This document shows, piece by piece, positions 1-10,876 of a stretch of 64,000 nt of DNA. How positions within the stretch are numbered: the first letter of the stretch is position 1; every line of letters starts with the position of its first letter. The notes beneath the pieces were generated by a model, which did not search any database, had not been told where the DNA came from, and was given only the letters and a program-made list of their open reading frames with translations. The stretch is taken from the NCBI GenBank assembly GCA_946811185.2, contig OX328097.1, positions 60,913,063-60,977,062 of the forward strand, given 5' to 3'. Made by a program: the position numbers and the translations under genes. This stretch comes from Hippopus hippopus (taxonomy: Eukaryota; Mollusca; Bivalvia; Cardiida; Cardiidae).

Positions 1-674
1 GTGGCACAAAAGTGACATGGAAGATATATTTTATACTACGTGCGCACGCAGTAGCTAATACGTGCGCACGTAATAAGTAATACGTGCGCACGCAGTAGTA
101 TTACGTGCGCACGCAGTAGCTAATACGTGCGCACGTAATAACTAATACGTGCGCACGTAATACTATTGCGTGCGCACGTATTAGCTAATACGTGCGCACG
201 TAATAGTTATTACGTGCACACGCAGTAGTATTACGTGCGCACGTATTAGTTATTACGTGCGCACGTATTAGCTAATACGTGGGCACGTATTAGCTAATAC
301 GTGCGCACGTAATAATCGACCAATCAGTTTATAAGGATCAATAAATGTCTATCTTCCACTTCCATCTTGAAACAATGGCTTCCGTTCATGATTCTGATTG
401 GTGGATTATTACGTGCGCACGTATTAGCTAATACGTGCGTACGTATTAGCTACTGCGTGCGCACATATTAGCTAATACGTGCGCACGTATTAGCTAATAC
501 GTGCGCACGTAATAACTAGTACGTGCGCACGTAATACTACTGGGTGCGCACGTATTATTACGTGCGCACGTATTAGCTACTGCGTGCGCACGTAATAACT
601 AATACGTGCGCACGTATTAGCTACTGCGTGCGCACGTAGTATAAAATATATCTTCCATGTCACTTTTGTGCCAC
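1..674. mobile_element. Foldback element made of GTGCGCAC palindromes
   Basis: The first ~58 bases (GTGGCACAAAAGTGACATGG onwards) reappear as the reverse complement at about 617-674, so the unit has long terminal inverted repeats. Between them are many alternating copies of a ~22-bp motif, TACGTGCGCACGTA followed by an RTTAGCTAAT-type spacer; each copy is itself a palindrome. A short non-repetitive centre (about 313-405) is bounded by inverted CCAATCAG/CTGATTGG sequences. There is no ORF. It looks like a non-autonomous foldback DNA transposon sitting in an intron of the kinase gene. The left end coincides with base 1, so a target duplication cannot be read there. Confidence 0.8.
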
Positions 675-1640
675 CGTATAACTGTCTACCCGAATTGTAA
701 TAATGTTGTCACAACCTGTTTTGTAATAAATTATTACAAAACGGGGTTTTGTTACAAAATGGGTTGTAACTGTCTACCCGAATTGTAATGATGTTCTCGC
801 AACCGGTTTTGTAATAAATTGTTACAAAACGGGGTTTTGTTACAAAACAGGTTGTAACTGTCTACCCGAATTGCAATCATGTTTTTGTAACCCATTTTGT
901 AATAAAACGGTTACAAAAGGGGGTTTGTTACAAAATGGAGTTTTGTTACAAAACGGGTTGTAACTGTCTACCCGAATTGTAATAATGTTCTCCCAACCCG
1001 TTTTGTAATAATTGTATCAACACCATGCTAGTCATTTTGTTGGAATACAATAATTTGATAAATTCTGTTCAAAAAGAAATATACTCCATTCTACAGTGTC
1101 TTGAAGCCTGTTGTGTTTAGATCAATTTCATAACCATAAAATAAGCTGCACAAGTGTATAACTTGACCAATTCTATTGAGAATGATAATTTTTCTCTTTC
1201 CATTACGAACTGTTTTATTACAATTCATGTTTTTGTTACAAAACGGGTCGTTATTTTCTACCTTAATTGTAAAAATGTTCTCCCAACCCATTTTGTAATA
1301 ATTGTATCACCATTATGTCTGTAATTTTGTAGCATTATATTAATTTGATTCTGATGAAAACAAAAATACACTCCGATCAAAAATGTCTTGAAAACTGTTG
1401 TGTTTAGATCAATTTCATAATGGTAAAATACAATGTAAAAGTTTATAACTTGCCCAATTCTATTTAGAATAATAGATTTTCTCTTTTCATTGCAAACTTA
1501 ATGTTTTATTACAATTCGGGGTTTTATTACAAAACGGGTTGTAACTGTCTACCCGAATAGTAATAATGTTCTCCCAACCCGTTTTGTAATAAATTGTTAC
1601 AAAACGGGTTTTTATTACAAAACGGGTTGTAACAGTGCCT
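675..1640. repeat. Degenerate tandem repeats, ~95-bp motif
   Basis: Repeated phrase: GTAACTGTCTACCCGAATTG, then an AATGTTCTCCCAACC segment, then TTTTGTAATAAATTGTTACA with inverted ACAAAACGGG halves. Each unit is therefore partly palindromic (TTTTGTAA/TTACAAAA). At least five units are recognisable, interrupted at about 1020-1200 and 1310-1510 by two diverged copies of a different sequence (GTGTTTAGATCAATTTCATA in both). No coding signal. It lies in the intron upstream of the first kinase exon in the window. Confidence 0.65.
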
Positions 1641-1828
1641 ACTAGCCCAAACAGATGTATTGCTAGAAAATGTCATTCGGACATGCCTTAATGTTGAACT
1701 CTATTTACCGGTATGTCAATTTATTCCCAGCTCTTTCCATAGAAAATGCTTAAATGGTTACTGAAAACAATGTTAAAAATTATAGCATGAAACATTTTGT
1801 CAATCTTTTTGACTAACTATTCTTACAG

Positions 1829-1990
1829 GGCTTCAAATGGAATGAACTAGCAGCTAAAATTATGCCAGCACCTTTTGTGCCTAAGATAAAACATGAACTG
1901 GATGTGAGTAACTTTGCTGATGAATTCACACTGATGCAGGCCACAGACTCCCCAGCTGTTGTACCAGTGAATGGAGAAAAGCTGTTTAAG
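1829..1990 (+). CDS. RPS6KA5: MSK1/RPS6KA5-like kinase, exon (AGC-kinase tail to linker)
   Basis: Internal coding exon, phase 0 at both ends, preceded by TTCTTACAG and followed by GTAATG. The 54 codons (GFKWNELAAKIMPAPFVPKI, then ELDVSNFADEFT and EKLFK) match the end of the N-terminal AGC kinase domain and its C-terminal extension in mitogen- and stress-activated kinases, including the PAPFxPxI and LDVSNFAxEFT signatures. MSKs are nuclear kinases activated by ERK and p38 that phosphorylate histone H3, CREB and related targets. The ATP-binding part of the N-terminal domain must lie upstream of the window. Assignment to MSK1 rather than MSK2 or an invertebrate ancestor of both is not resolved, because invertebrates usually have a single MSK. 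The following exons join in frame. Confidence 0.9.
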
Positions 1991-2072
1991 GTAATGATAG
2001 ATTCTGGTTATAGAGCAGAGCCCTGGGGCTGTATTTACCAAATGTCTAGATTGAGCCACACTCAAAAGGAGT

Positions 2073-2301
2073 TGAACTCTTTACCACAGAATCCCAGGTT
2101 TTAAAGACCTTGAGGAAAAAGGCTTTTGAAAACATTATGGGAAAAGGAAAAAATGCTGTTAACCAGCATTTTCTCCTTTTCCCACAATGTTTTCTACCCT
2201 TTCAGAGAAAGATTCCATAATTCTAACCACATTTGATATGTTGTCTGCAAATGGTTTGGATTTGTTCAAGTCAAAAATTATGTTGTTTGGTAAAGAGTTA
2301 A
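2073..2301. mobile_element. Hairpin MITE (family M1), reference copy in kinase intron
   Basis: Family M1 consensus as read across the window: ~225 bp, ends TTAACYCTTTACCAAAC and GTTTGGTAAAGGGTTAA (inverted repeats), an inner tract AAATTGAAAGCATTTGCAGA, and a central near-perfect hairpin GGGAAAAGGAGAAAATGCTG / CAGCATTTTCTCCTTTTCCC. The TTAA outer bases followed by CCYTTTACC are compatible with a piggyBac-type TTAA target, which is inference. This copy is nearly full length, in the orientation ending TGGTAAAGAGTTAA, and abuts a family M2 copy. Confidence 0.75.
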
Positions 2302-2528
2302 TGCACCTCGTTGATGCATTATACCAAGCAAGTCTTTACATGATGATGAATCCATAATATACATTTTGTCAAAAAAGACTGAGTCATGACATAGAATGGT
2401 CTTTTGATGTTCAGAAAATAGACCAATAGCAAATTGTTTTGACACAGGTCAGCCTTTGTGCACTGCCGACCTGAGTCAATAATTTTTGTAGATGCATTAA
2501 ACCCCCTTTTTACAGTGCATGCCTGAGT
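2302..2528. mobile_element. MITE family M2, diverged copy
   Basis: Family M2: ends GAGCCATGCTTTGGCAAAA / TTTTCACAGAGCATGGCTC, an internal ATGCATCTCCG...GATGCAT region and a GC-rich hairpin GGTCAGCCTGCGCAG / CTGCGCAGGCTGACC. Here the left end is merged with the M1 end, and the right part reads AGATGCATTAAACCCCC then GTGCATGCCTGAG. Confidence 0.6.
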
Positions 2529-2681
2529 TGCATTCTTATTCTTTATCTAAATTGTAACACAATTCCTTACTTGCTAAACAATTTGCATTGTCATCTGCAA
2601 ACAATATCAATATGAATGAATGCTAAATTATGTTATCTGGTAAACAATTAAGATGTAGTTACTGCCTTTTATGTATTGCAG

Positions 2682-2804
2682 GGCTATTCCTATGTGGCGC
2701 CATCTGTTTTATTTAGTGATAACACTATCAGCAGTGATTTATTACGACAGAACAAAGATCTTCAACCAGATAATAGACAATTGTTGTATGCTAGTCATTT
2801 TAAG
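2682..2804 (+). CDS. RPS6KA5: MSK1/RPS6KA5-like kinase, exon (hydrophobic motif and linker)
   Basis: 41 codons, phase 0 to phase 0, acceptor GTATTGCAG and donor GTAGGC. It begins GYSYVAPSVLF, matching the hydrophobic-motif region (GYSFVAPSILF in vertebrate MSK1) whose serine is phosphorylated by the C-terminal kinase domain to activate the N-terminal one. The rest (SDNTISSDLLRQNKDL onwards) is a poorly conserved linker. The exon is flanked on both sides by hairpin MITE copies (2073-2301 and 2820-3033); the second begins only ~15 bp after the donor site. Confidence 0.9.
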
Positions 2805-2819
2805 GTAGGCTGAATCAAT

Positions 2820-3033
2820 CCTTAATCAAACAATCCTGTTTTTAGTGACTCTGAAGAGGAAGGTTTTTGAAAACATTGTGGGAAATGGAGAAAATGCTGG
2901 TGACCAGCATTTTCTCCATTTCCCACAATTGTTTTCTACCCTTTCTAAAAAAAATTTTTTTTGAGTCATGCTTAGTTTCTTGTTAGCAAATACTTTTGAT
3001 TTGTGCTAGTCTAAAATTTTGGGTAAAGAGTTA
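2820..3033. mobile_element. MITE M1 copy
   Basis: Hairpin GGGAAATGGAGAAAATGCTG / CAGCATTTTCTCCATTTCCC with compensating changes on both arms (ATGG against CCAT). It ends GGGTAAAGAGTTA and starts just after the 2804 splice donor. Confidence 0.7.
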
Positions 3034-3054
3034 GTACTTATTTCCATGTTTCTC

Positions 3055-5415
3055 TTTTTAGCTCACTTGAGCACGAAGTGCTCAAGGTGAGCTTTTGTGA
3101 TCGCCCAATGTCCGTCGTCAGTGGTGCGTCGTCCATCGTCCACAATTTCTTTAAACTTCGTCTTCTCCTAAACCGCTGGGCCAATCTTGATGAAATTTGG
3201 CAGGGATGTTCCTTGGGTGAAGCTCTACCAAAGTCGTTCAAGGGATTGAATTCCACCCATAACTCTGGTTGCCATGGCAACAAAAAGGAAAAAAAAAAGC
3301 AAAATCTTTGAAAATCTTCTCCTCTGAAACTAGAAGGCATAATGCTTTGATATTTGGTATGTAGCATCTCCTAGTGGACTTCTACCAAGTTTGTTCAAGT
3401 GATGCCCCTGGGGTCAAAACTGGCCCCGCCGCAGGGATCACAAGTTAGAACATAGGAACAAAGAAGGAAAACTTTAAAATTCTTCTTCTCTGAAACTGGA
3501 AGGCGTGGAGCTTTGATATTTGGCATCTAGCATCTCCTAATGGACCTCTACCAAGTTTGTTCAAATGATGCCCCTGAGGTCAAAACTGTCCCTGCCCTGG
3601 GGGTCACAAGTTCGAACATAGGAACAAAGAAGGAAAACTTTAAAATTCTTCTTCTCTGAAACTGGAAGGCATGGAGCTTTGATATTTGGCATCTAGCATC
3701 TGCTAGTGGACCTCTACCAAGTTTGTTCAAATGATGCCCCTGGGGTCAAAACTGGCCCTGTCCTGGGGGTCACAAGTTTGAACATAGGAACAAAGAAGGT
3801 AAACTTTAAAATTCTTCTTGTCTGAAACTGGAAGGTGTAGAGCTTTGATATTTGGTATGTAGCATCTCCTAGTGGACCTCTACCAAGTTTGTTCATACCA
3901 TGCCCCTGGGGTCAAAACTGGGCCAGCCACGGGGGTCACAAGTTCTTAAATAGGAACAAAGAAGGAAAACTTTGAAATTCTTCTTTTCTAAAACTGGAAG
4001 GGGTAGAGCTTGGATATTTGGTATGTAGCATCTCCTAGTGGACCTCTACCAAGTTTGTTCAAATGATGCTGCTGGGGTCAAAACTGGGCCAGCCAGGGGG
4101 TCACAAGTTCGAACATAGGAACGAAGAAGGAAAACTTTAAAGGTTTTCTTTTCTGAAACTGGAAGGCGTAGAACTTTGATATTTGGTATGTATTGAACCT
4201 GTTCTCAGTTTGTTGGCCCACCTGAGCACAACATGTTAGTGAGTTCGAAATTGGGTCACCTGGGGTCATAAACTAGGTCACTAGGTCAAATTAAAGAAAT
4301 ACCTTGTGGGCACTCTAGAGGCCACATTTATTGCTCAAATGACCTGAAATTTGGTCAGAATGTTAGTCTTGATGAAATCTCAGATGAGTTTGGATTTGGG
4401 TCACCAGGGATCATAAACTAGGTCACCAGGTCAAATTAATGAAATACCTTGTTGGCACTCTGGAGGCAACATTTTTTGCTCAATTGACTTGAAAATTATT
4501 CAGAATGTTTGTCTTGGTGAAATCTTATGTGAGTCTGAATTTGGGTCAACTGGGGTCATAAACTAGGTCACTAGGTCAAATTAAAGAAATACCTTGCGGG
4601 CACACTAGAGGCCACATTTCTTGCTCAGTTGACTTGAAAGTTGGTCAGAATGTTTGTCTTGACAAAATATCGGATGAGTATGAAATTGGGTCACCTGTGG
4701 TCATAAACTAGGTCACTTGGTCAAATTAAAGAAATACCTTGTGGGCACTCTAGAGGCCACATTTATTGCTCAAATAACTTGAAAATTATTCAGAATGTTT
4801 GTCTTGATAAATTTTCAGATGAGTTCTAAATTGGGTCATAAACTAGGTCACTAGGTCAAATTAAAGAATTACCTTGTGGGCACTCTAGAGGCCACATTTA
4901 TTGTTCAATTGATTTGAAAATTGCCTAAAATGTTTGTGAGTTCAAAATTGGGTCACCTGGGGTCATAATCTAGGTCACTAGGTCAAATTAAAGAAATACC
5001 TTGTGGGCACTCTAGAGGCCACATTTCTTGCTCACTTGACTTGAAAATTGGTCAGAATGTTTGTCTTGATGAAATATCGGATGAGTTTAAAATTGGGCCA
5101 CCTGTGGTCATAAACTAGGTCACTTGGTCAAATTAAAGAAATACCTTGGCACTCTAGAGGCCACATTTATTGCTCAATTAACTTGAAAACTGTTCAGAAT
5201 GTTTGTCTTGATAAATATTTTGATGAGTTCTGAATTGGGTCACGTTGGGTGATAAACTAGATCACTAGATCAACTTACGGAAATTCCTTGTGGATGCTCT
5301 AGAGGCCACATTTTAAGCTCAACTGACCTGACAATTGGTCAATTATGCACGTGGAGTGAAATTTTGCCTATTGACTCAGGTGAGCAATCCAGGGCCGTCA
5401 TGGCCCTCTTGTTTT
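3055..5415 (+). mobile_element. Tandem-core repeat element, copy 1 (two cores)
   Basis: It starts with a palindromic AGCTCACTTGAGCACGAAGT / GCTCAAGGTGAGCTTTTGTG segment, passes through a GTCCGTCGTCAGTGGTGCG-type spacer, and ends with a CTCAGGTGAGC box and a small hairpin GGGCCGTCATGGCCC followed by TCTTGTTTT. Inside are two different arrays. One is a ~166-bp unit (about 3330-4190, five copies) around CTTTGATATTTGGCATCTAG. The other is a ~137-bp unit (about 4220-5340) around CTAGGTCACTAGGTCAAATT and CTAGAGGCCACATTT. No credible ORF. The architecture (terminal palindromes, internal tandem core, T-rich insertion site) recalls HINE/pearl-type non-autonomous Helentrons of bivalves, but the class is not proven. 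Confidence 0.65.
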
Positions 5416-5571
5416 TTTTTTTGTACCCTCACGAAAGGTTCAAGATAAATAGGCCTGAACCCTACAGCTCATTTGATAATGTAATCATCTAATAAATCAG
5501 GGGCTGTAAGTTGGAATCCTAGCTTGATTAAAGTGTTTTCAATGATATATGATTGTCATTCCTCCAGAGCT

Positions 5572-5755
5572 CCAGCTAGAGGGAGTGACTTGGATTTCAA
5601 AATTGAAAATATTAATTATTCTCCACTAAACCCTATGTTGTGGGTTATCATTAGAATCGTCTCACCGAGATGATTCTAATGAGTACCCACAACATAGGGT
5701 TTCAAAGAGAAACAATGACTTTAGAATACCATCACTCCCTCTTATCTGGAGCTCT
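5572..5755. mobile_element. Small inverted-repeat element in kinase intron
   Basis: The left arm AGAGCTCCAGCTAGAGGGAG pairs with the right arm CTCCCTCTTATCTGGAGCTC. The inner arms AACCCTATGTTGTGGGT and ACCCACAACATAGGGTT are perfect, and a further TCATTAGAATCGTCTC / GAGATGATTCTAATGA stem closes the centre. It is about 184 bp, has no ORF and is MITE-like. Confidence 0.7.
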
Positions 5756-6429
5756 GTTCCTGTCCCACAAATATGCATTTCTTCTACAATGTCTATGTGG
5801 AGTCAACCAGTAGCATGGAAAAACTTAGAATGATGAAAGGTCTTTGCTATAATTGGTCATAAATTACCATCAACAGTTTTAATGTACTTATCTATGTTCA
5901 TGTTTCGTTCCACAAAGATAATGTTTCAACACCATGGAGTGAAATACGTTCCCAAACCATTATTTTAATGCACGACTTTGGATCTTGAGCAAGTTAACCA
6001 AGACACTTTGGTCCTCATTCGATTCTGGTTCATTCATCTGGCTGAATATTTATCATCATTTCATCCAAAAACAACACATTTTTCCATTGCCTTTCTACAG
6101 TGAATTTCTGTTCTCATCCATAACACAGAGCACCTTCCTGACAGATTGTGTCTTGTACCCAGAATCATGTAATCTGTGCTGAAAAGTATTGTGAGACTCT
6201 TTCACAGGTGTAACTTTATTCAGTACTGTTAATATTCTGATATTTTCTTTAAACTAAGGTGTCTATTAGATTTAACAATTCTTCCTAGGACACTTTCACT
6301 TCTATCAGTCGAAATGTTTGGTCTCCCGGTACTAGCCTTGTTTTCAAAATCACCCTCAAACGCAAACACTTCAAAATTCTTAACACAGTGCATTTTTACT
6401 TGAAATGAAAAATTCCTTTTTTTTTTCAG

Positions 6430-6506
6430 AATTCTGGGTTTTTCCAAAATTATGAGATAGACTTTACAACAAAACCACTAGGTGATGGGAGTTTTTCTGT
6501 TTGCAG
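6430..6506 (+). CDS. RPS6KA5: MSK1/RPS6KA5-like kinase, exon (start of C-terminal kinase domain)
   Basis: 77 nt, phase 0 to phase 2, after a T-rich tract ending TTTTTTCAG and before GTAAGA. It encodes NSGFFQNYEIDF, then KPLGDGSFSVCR, the glycine-rich ATP-binding loop (GxGSFSVCR) that opens the CaMK-type C-terminal kinase domain of MSK/RSK proteins. The split arginine codon (AG|A) completes with the exon at 6999. The intron before it is 3.6 kb and holds a 2.35-kb tandem-core repeat. Confidence 0.9.
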
Positions 6507-6669
6507 GTAAGATTGTAGTCTTTTTAATGCTATTATTTGTTAGGCTCAGTGGTTGAGGTGTTCAAGTTGCAATTCAGAAGTCAAGGTTTGATCCTCACAA
6601 AGGTGGCATTGCACTGCATAACGAAGCTTAGTACTGTACTAGTTAATGAGCTCAGTCAGTTTGGCAGAG

Positions 6670-6935
6670 AAGCAGTATTTTCTCCTTTTCCCACAATGTT
6701 TTCAAAAGCTTTCTCTTTCAGGGTTGTTAACAGTTGTGATTTTGTGGTAAAGGGTTAAACCCTGGTGACTCAGTTGGAAATGTACATAGGTTGTAATCCA
6801 GGGGTAAGAAGTTGGATCACTAGCAGGGCCAATAATTATGCCCCCTGATGGGCTTAAAGGATAGTTCCTTCTCCCATGATGTTTTCAAATGCTGTCAAAA
6901 TAAGGGGAAAAACCTGTTATTTATGAGATAAAGGG
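6670..6935. mobile_element. Two MITE M1 half copies
   Basis: 6670-6757 keeps the right half (TTTTCTCCTTTTCCCACAAT, then GTGGTAAAGGGTTAA). About 6838-6935 is a more decayed half ending GATAAAGGGCTA. Both sit within 250 bp upstream of the exon at 6999. Confidence 0.5.
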
Positions 6936-6998
6936 CTATGAATACTGTATGGTTATGTCGATGATTTATATAAAGTTTAATTTTTTTTACCATTATAG

Positions 6999-7143
6999 AA
7001 AGTGCCTGAATAAGAAAACACATCTACCTTTTGCTGTTAAAATTGTGAGCAGACGTATAGATGTTTCAAGGGAGATAACCCTCCTCAAATTGTGTCAAGG
7101 TCACAGAAATATAGTCAGGCTTATAGATGTTTTCCATGATGAG
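6999..7143 (+). CDS. RPS6KA5: MSK1/RPS6KA5-like kinase, exon (ATP lysine, helix C)
   Basis: 145 nt, phase 2 to phase 0, acceptor CATTATAG, donor GTAAGT. It encodes KCLNKKTHLPFAVKIVSRR, with the catalytic lysine in AVKI, then REITLLKLCQGHRNIVRLID, carrying the helix-C glutamate, and VFHDE. This corresponds to beta3, helix C and beta4 of the C-terminal kinase domain, very close to vertebrate MSK1 (AVKI, EITALKLCEGHPNIVKL). A MITE copy starts ~17 bp beyond the donor. Confidence 0.92.
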
Positions 7144-7159
7144 GTAAGTGAAGCAAAGT

Positions 7160-7361
7160 GCTCAACCCTTTACTACAAATCCTGAGTTTAAAAAATATTG
7201 TGGGAAAAGGAGAAAATGCTGGTAACCAGCATTTTTTCCTTTTCTAACAATGTTTTCTACTCAATCAAAGCAAGTTCCTTCATTTATGCTACCTTTAGTT
7301 TGTCGTCTGCAAATGCTTTGAATTTTGAAAAGTCTAAAAATATGTTGCATGGTAAAGAGTT
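7160..7361. mobile_element. MITE M1 copy
   Basis: It begins CAACCCTTTACTACAAATCC, carries the hairpin GGGAAAAGGAGAAAATGCTG / CAGCATTTTTTCCTTTTCTA and ends ATGGTAAAGAGTT. Confidence 0.7.
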
Positions 7362-7744
7362 TGAAAAAGAAAAAGACATTCTTTATCTGTACAAACTATG
7401 CAGACTGATATTTTTGGGTTGTTTTTGTCAGAATGTCTGGCAAAAAAAGATGTTTGTCAGGTTGCACGTTTTGTGCAGAGCCATTTTCAACAACCATTCT
7501 AAACTGCATTCTTAGTCGTACTCTAGATTTAGGAAGTAACATGTTTTCTGATTGGCTAAACCAGGTTGACTACACCCAGTGGTATAGCTAATAAGAACTT
7601 GTGTTACTTTCAAATTTAGAAACTTTTTGAGAATTAGACTAAGTATTTTATGAAGAACGGCTGGGAAATAGGGACCATATCTTGATCTGTATGTCAGCTT
7701 TAAGGACTGTATTCAGGTTCAGTGCCATGGGAGTAAATCTCATA

Positions 7745-8044
7745 ACTTTTAGCTGGGCTGTTTTCGGAGAAAACAACAAGTTATCATCATAGCCCTAGCG
7801 ACGTTGTCATCTTCTATGTCATTGTTGTCTGCATTGTGCAAAAACTATGACATTCTGCAATTAATCTGTTACTACTGACGATATTCAGACTTAGACAACT
7901 TGTTAACTATCAAAAGGGGAACCTATACAACAAGAGCAGATAACTGTCAAAGTATTTTTGACACAGATACAACCCTTTTTTGACCCAATTTTCCCTCAAA
8001 ATGAAGCCAAGTGTTGGCACCTGCACATGGTGCTCTTGTTCTAA
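7745..8044 (+). mobile_element. Short repeat family H4, copy 1
   Basis: AGCTGGGCTGTTTTCGGAGA at the left and GGTGCTCTTGTT at the right, with a shared middle (TCAAAAGGGGAACCTATACA). The same sequence order recurs at about 8905-9181 in direct orientation. The CTCTTGTT end resembles the ends of the other tandem-core families here. Non-coding. Confidence 0.5.
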
Positions 8045-8236
8045 ATTTCAAAGAAACACAATTTCTGATTGGCTGAGCACAAATTCTGATTGGGTGAGCC
8101 AAATGGTTTGGCCTATTACTTGCTGTATTTAGAATGAGACTAGAAAAGCTATAAAAGATGGTTGGGAAATGATGGCCTAGGTTTTGATTTTTTTTTAGGA
8201 GTTGCTTGGCCAATTTTTTGTCAGACTACTGACCCT

Positions 8237-8312
8237 TACCAAACAGTCCCTTGTTTTTACAACTCAAGAAAAAAGGCTTTTAAAACAATGTGGGAGAATG
8301 AGAGCAAGCATA
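8237..8312. mobile_element. MITE M1 fragment
   Basis: Left-end fragment: ACCAAACAGTCCCTTGTTTT, then AAAAGGCTTTTAAAACAATG, stopping before the hairpin. Confidence 0.45.
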
Positions 8313-8355
8313 CATTAAGTTTTCGGAGAAAAATACCTAGAAAATGTGCATGTAT

Positions 8356-8581
8356 TAACCCTATACCACACAATTCTGCATTTGAAGGACCCTGAGAAAA
8401 AAAGCCTCAGAAAATACTGTGAGAAAAGGAGGAAATGTTGGTACCCAGCATTTACTCCTTTCCCCACAGTGTTTTCTACCCTTTGAAAGACAATTTGATC
8501 GCTTAAGCTACATTTACTCTGTAGTCTGCAAATGCTTTTAATATTGATAAGTCTGAATTTTTTCATCTGGTAAAGGATTAA
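8356..8581. mobile_element. MITE M1 copy
   Basis: Full length, TTAACCCTATACCACACAAT to CATCTGGTAAAGGATTAA. The hairpin arms have diverged (GAGAAAAGGAGGAAATGTTG / CAGCATTTACTCCTTTCCCC). It ends ~80 bp before the exon at 8664. Confidence 0.7.
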
Positions 8582-8600
8582 AGCAGAAATATGTCATTGA

Positions 8601-8837
<237 letters not shown>

Positions 8838-8904
8838 TGAAGTTCGATTTTTGCACAACTGATGTGTTTGAATTTGTATTGTTTTCAAAGGATTACTATT
8901 CATT

Positions 8905-9181
8905 TTTAGCCCAGCTGTTTTCTAAGAAAATATCAAGGTATTGTCATCGTCATCTGCGTCTGCGAAAACTTTTACATTTTGTAATATCTCTGTTATTACT
9001 GAAGATATTTACTTTAAACTTGGGAAAATTGTTTACTTTCAAAGGGGGAACCTGTACAACATGGGCAGGTAACTTTTGAAGTATTTTCATCACCTATGCC
9101 CTTTTTTGGACTTGGAATTTTCACTGAAAATTAAGCAATCATAGCCGAGCATTGACACTTGTATGTGGTGCTCTTGTTTTC
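8905..9181 (+). mobile_element. Short repeat family H4, copy 2
   Basis: Diverged direct copy of 7745-8044: TAGCCCAGCTGTTTTCTAAG, later TTCAAAGGGGGAACCTGTAC, ending TGTGGTGCTCTTGTTTT. No ORF. Confidence 0.5.
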
Positions 9182-9437
9182 AACTCTTTTCACTTATGTG
9201 CAACCATTAAATTTACAACCAGATTTTTGCCTCTCTGCTCTGCAGGATTTATTGCGTGCTCCCATTAGTGTGTTTTGTAAAAAAGCTAGAAAAACCAAAA
9301 GAACTATAATTGAATGATAACACTTTTGTCCATATTTTCAAACTCAGTATGCCACAGTCAACTCAAGCTGCCTGTACCAGCAGATGTTTGATGCGTTTCA
9401 TCAGTTTCCTCCTTAGTTATCAATAGTTGAAACTTAT

Positions 9438-9698
9438 GAGCCATGCTTTGGCAAAAGAGGATTTAATGCATCTCCGTTATTCACAATACCAAGCATCACA
9501 GAATTATGGATCCATAATAGCTACCTATTTAAACAATCAACTTAATCTTTGAGGTATATTGGTCCGTGGACAAATACAAAATTGTCCAATAGCGAAAAGT
9601 TTTGGCCCAGGTCAGCCTGCGCAGTCAGCCTGTGCAGGCTGACCTGGGTCAATACTTTTCACAGACAAATTAAGCCACCTTTTCACAGAGCATGGCTC
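9438..9698. mobile_element. MITE family M2, full copy
   Basis: Ends GAGCCATGCTTTGGCAAAAG and TTTTCACAGAGCATGGCTC are inverted. The middle carries the hairpin GGTCAGCCTGCGCAG...CTGTGCAGGCTGACC. It lies in the intron between the exons at 8664 and 10345. Confidence 0.7.
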
Positions 9699-9803
9699 AT
9701 ATTTATTTTACAGTGATTATGAACAAGTTCATACAACTTCTATTAATCACTCTCAATGATCGCTTCCTGGAAATTTTAACCAGTACTTAAGAAAGTGGCA
9801 AAT

Positions 9804-10305
9804 TAACCCATAACCACATGACAAAATTTTAAACTTGTCCAAGCTGAAAGCGTTTGCAGACGATAATTTCATTTTGGCTCAAATGGTGCAAATTTTCTTT
9901 GATAGGATAGAAAACATCGTGGGAAAAAAAGAAAATGGTTACCAGCATTTTCTCCTATTCCCACATTGTTTTTGAAAAGCTTCCTTCCCATGGTCATTAA
10001 AAGTCGGCATTGTGCAGTAAAGAGTTGACCAGTAGAGTTCTAAGATCAACTTTTGGTGTTAATGTAGACAGCATAGATCAAAAACTGTGTGTTTTTGTCT
10101 TTATAGCATTTTACCAAATGATAAAGTTTTAAACTGGTCCAAGTTGAAAGCATTTACAGACAATGGATGAAATCTTGGCTCAAATGATGGGATTTGACTT
10201 TGAAAGAGTACAAAAGCATTGTGGGAAGATAGGAAAATATGCTTGTTACCGAATGCCGTACTCATCAGGTTCGTTAAAACTTGGGATTATGTTGTAAAGG
10301 GTTAA
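9804..10305. mobile_element. Two tandem MITE M1 copies
   Basis: Copy a, about 9804-10028, has hairpin arms GAAAATGGTTACCAGCATTT and right end TGCAGTAAAGAGTTGACC. Copy b, about 10108-10305, runs from TTTTACCAAATGATAAAGTT to GTTGTAAAGGGTTAAA and has lost much of its hairpin. Copy b ends ~40 bp from the exon at 10345. Confidence 0.65.
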
Positions 10306-10320
10306 ATAAAATAATGATAG

Positions 10321-10569
<249 letters not shown>

Positions 10570-10876
10570 TAACTCTTTACCAAACAGTTTTAGACTTGTC
10601 CAAGTTGAAACCATTATGTAGAAAAATAATGTGACTCTAAAATTGAAATTTGTTCTTGAAACATTAGAAAATGCTGGTTACTAGCATTTTCATCTTTTCC
10701 CACAATCTTTTCAAAAGCCTATTTCATAAGGGTTGCTAAAACGTAGGAAATTTTTGACATGCCCATATTGAAAACTTTTGCAGACGACAAAAAAATTGTG
10801 ACTAAGAAATAGAAACACACCTTTGGAAGGGTAGAAAACAGTGGGAAAAGGAGAACATGCTAGTTACCAGCATCTC
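10570..10876. mobile_element. MITE M1 copies, the second split by an insertion
   Basis: Copy a is 10570-10749 (TTAACTCTTTACCAAACAGT start). Copy b starts about 10755 (GACATGCCCATATTGAAAAC), runs through its hairpin to about 10876 and resumes at about 11608-11647 (GATTGTGTGGTAAAGGGTTA). The gap is filled by the tandem repeat element described next. Confidence 0.6.

Noticed and set aside
1..674. CRISPR-like array of regular palindromic repeats
   Set aside because: The spacers are themselves repeats, the unit is fully palindromic and bounded by inverted ends, and the context is an animal intron.
3055..5415. Helitron assignment with certainty
   Set aside because: The end reads CTCTTG and not CTRR, and no Rep/helicase is present; kept only as a hypothesis.
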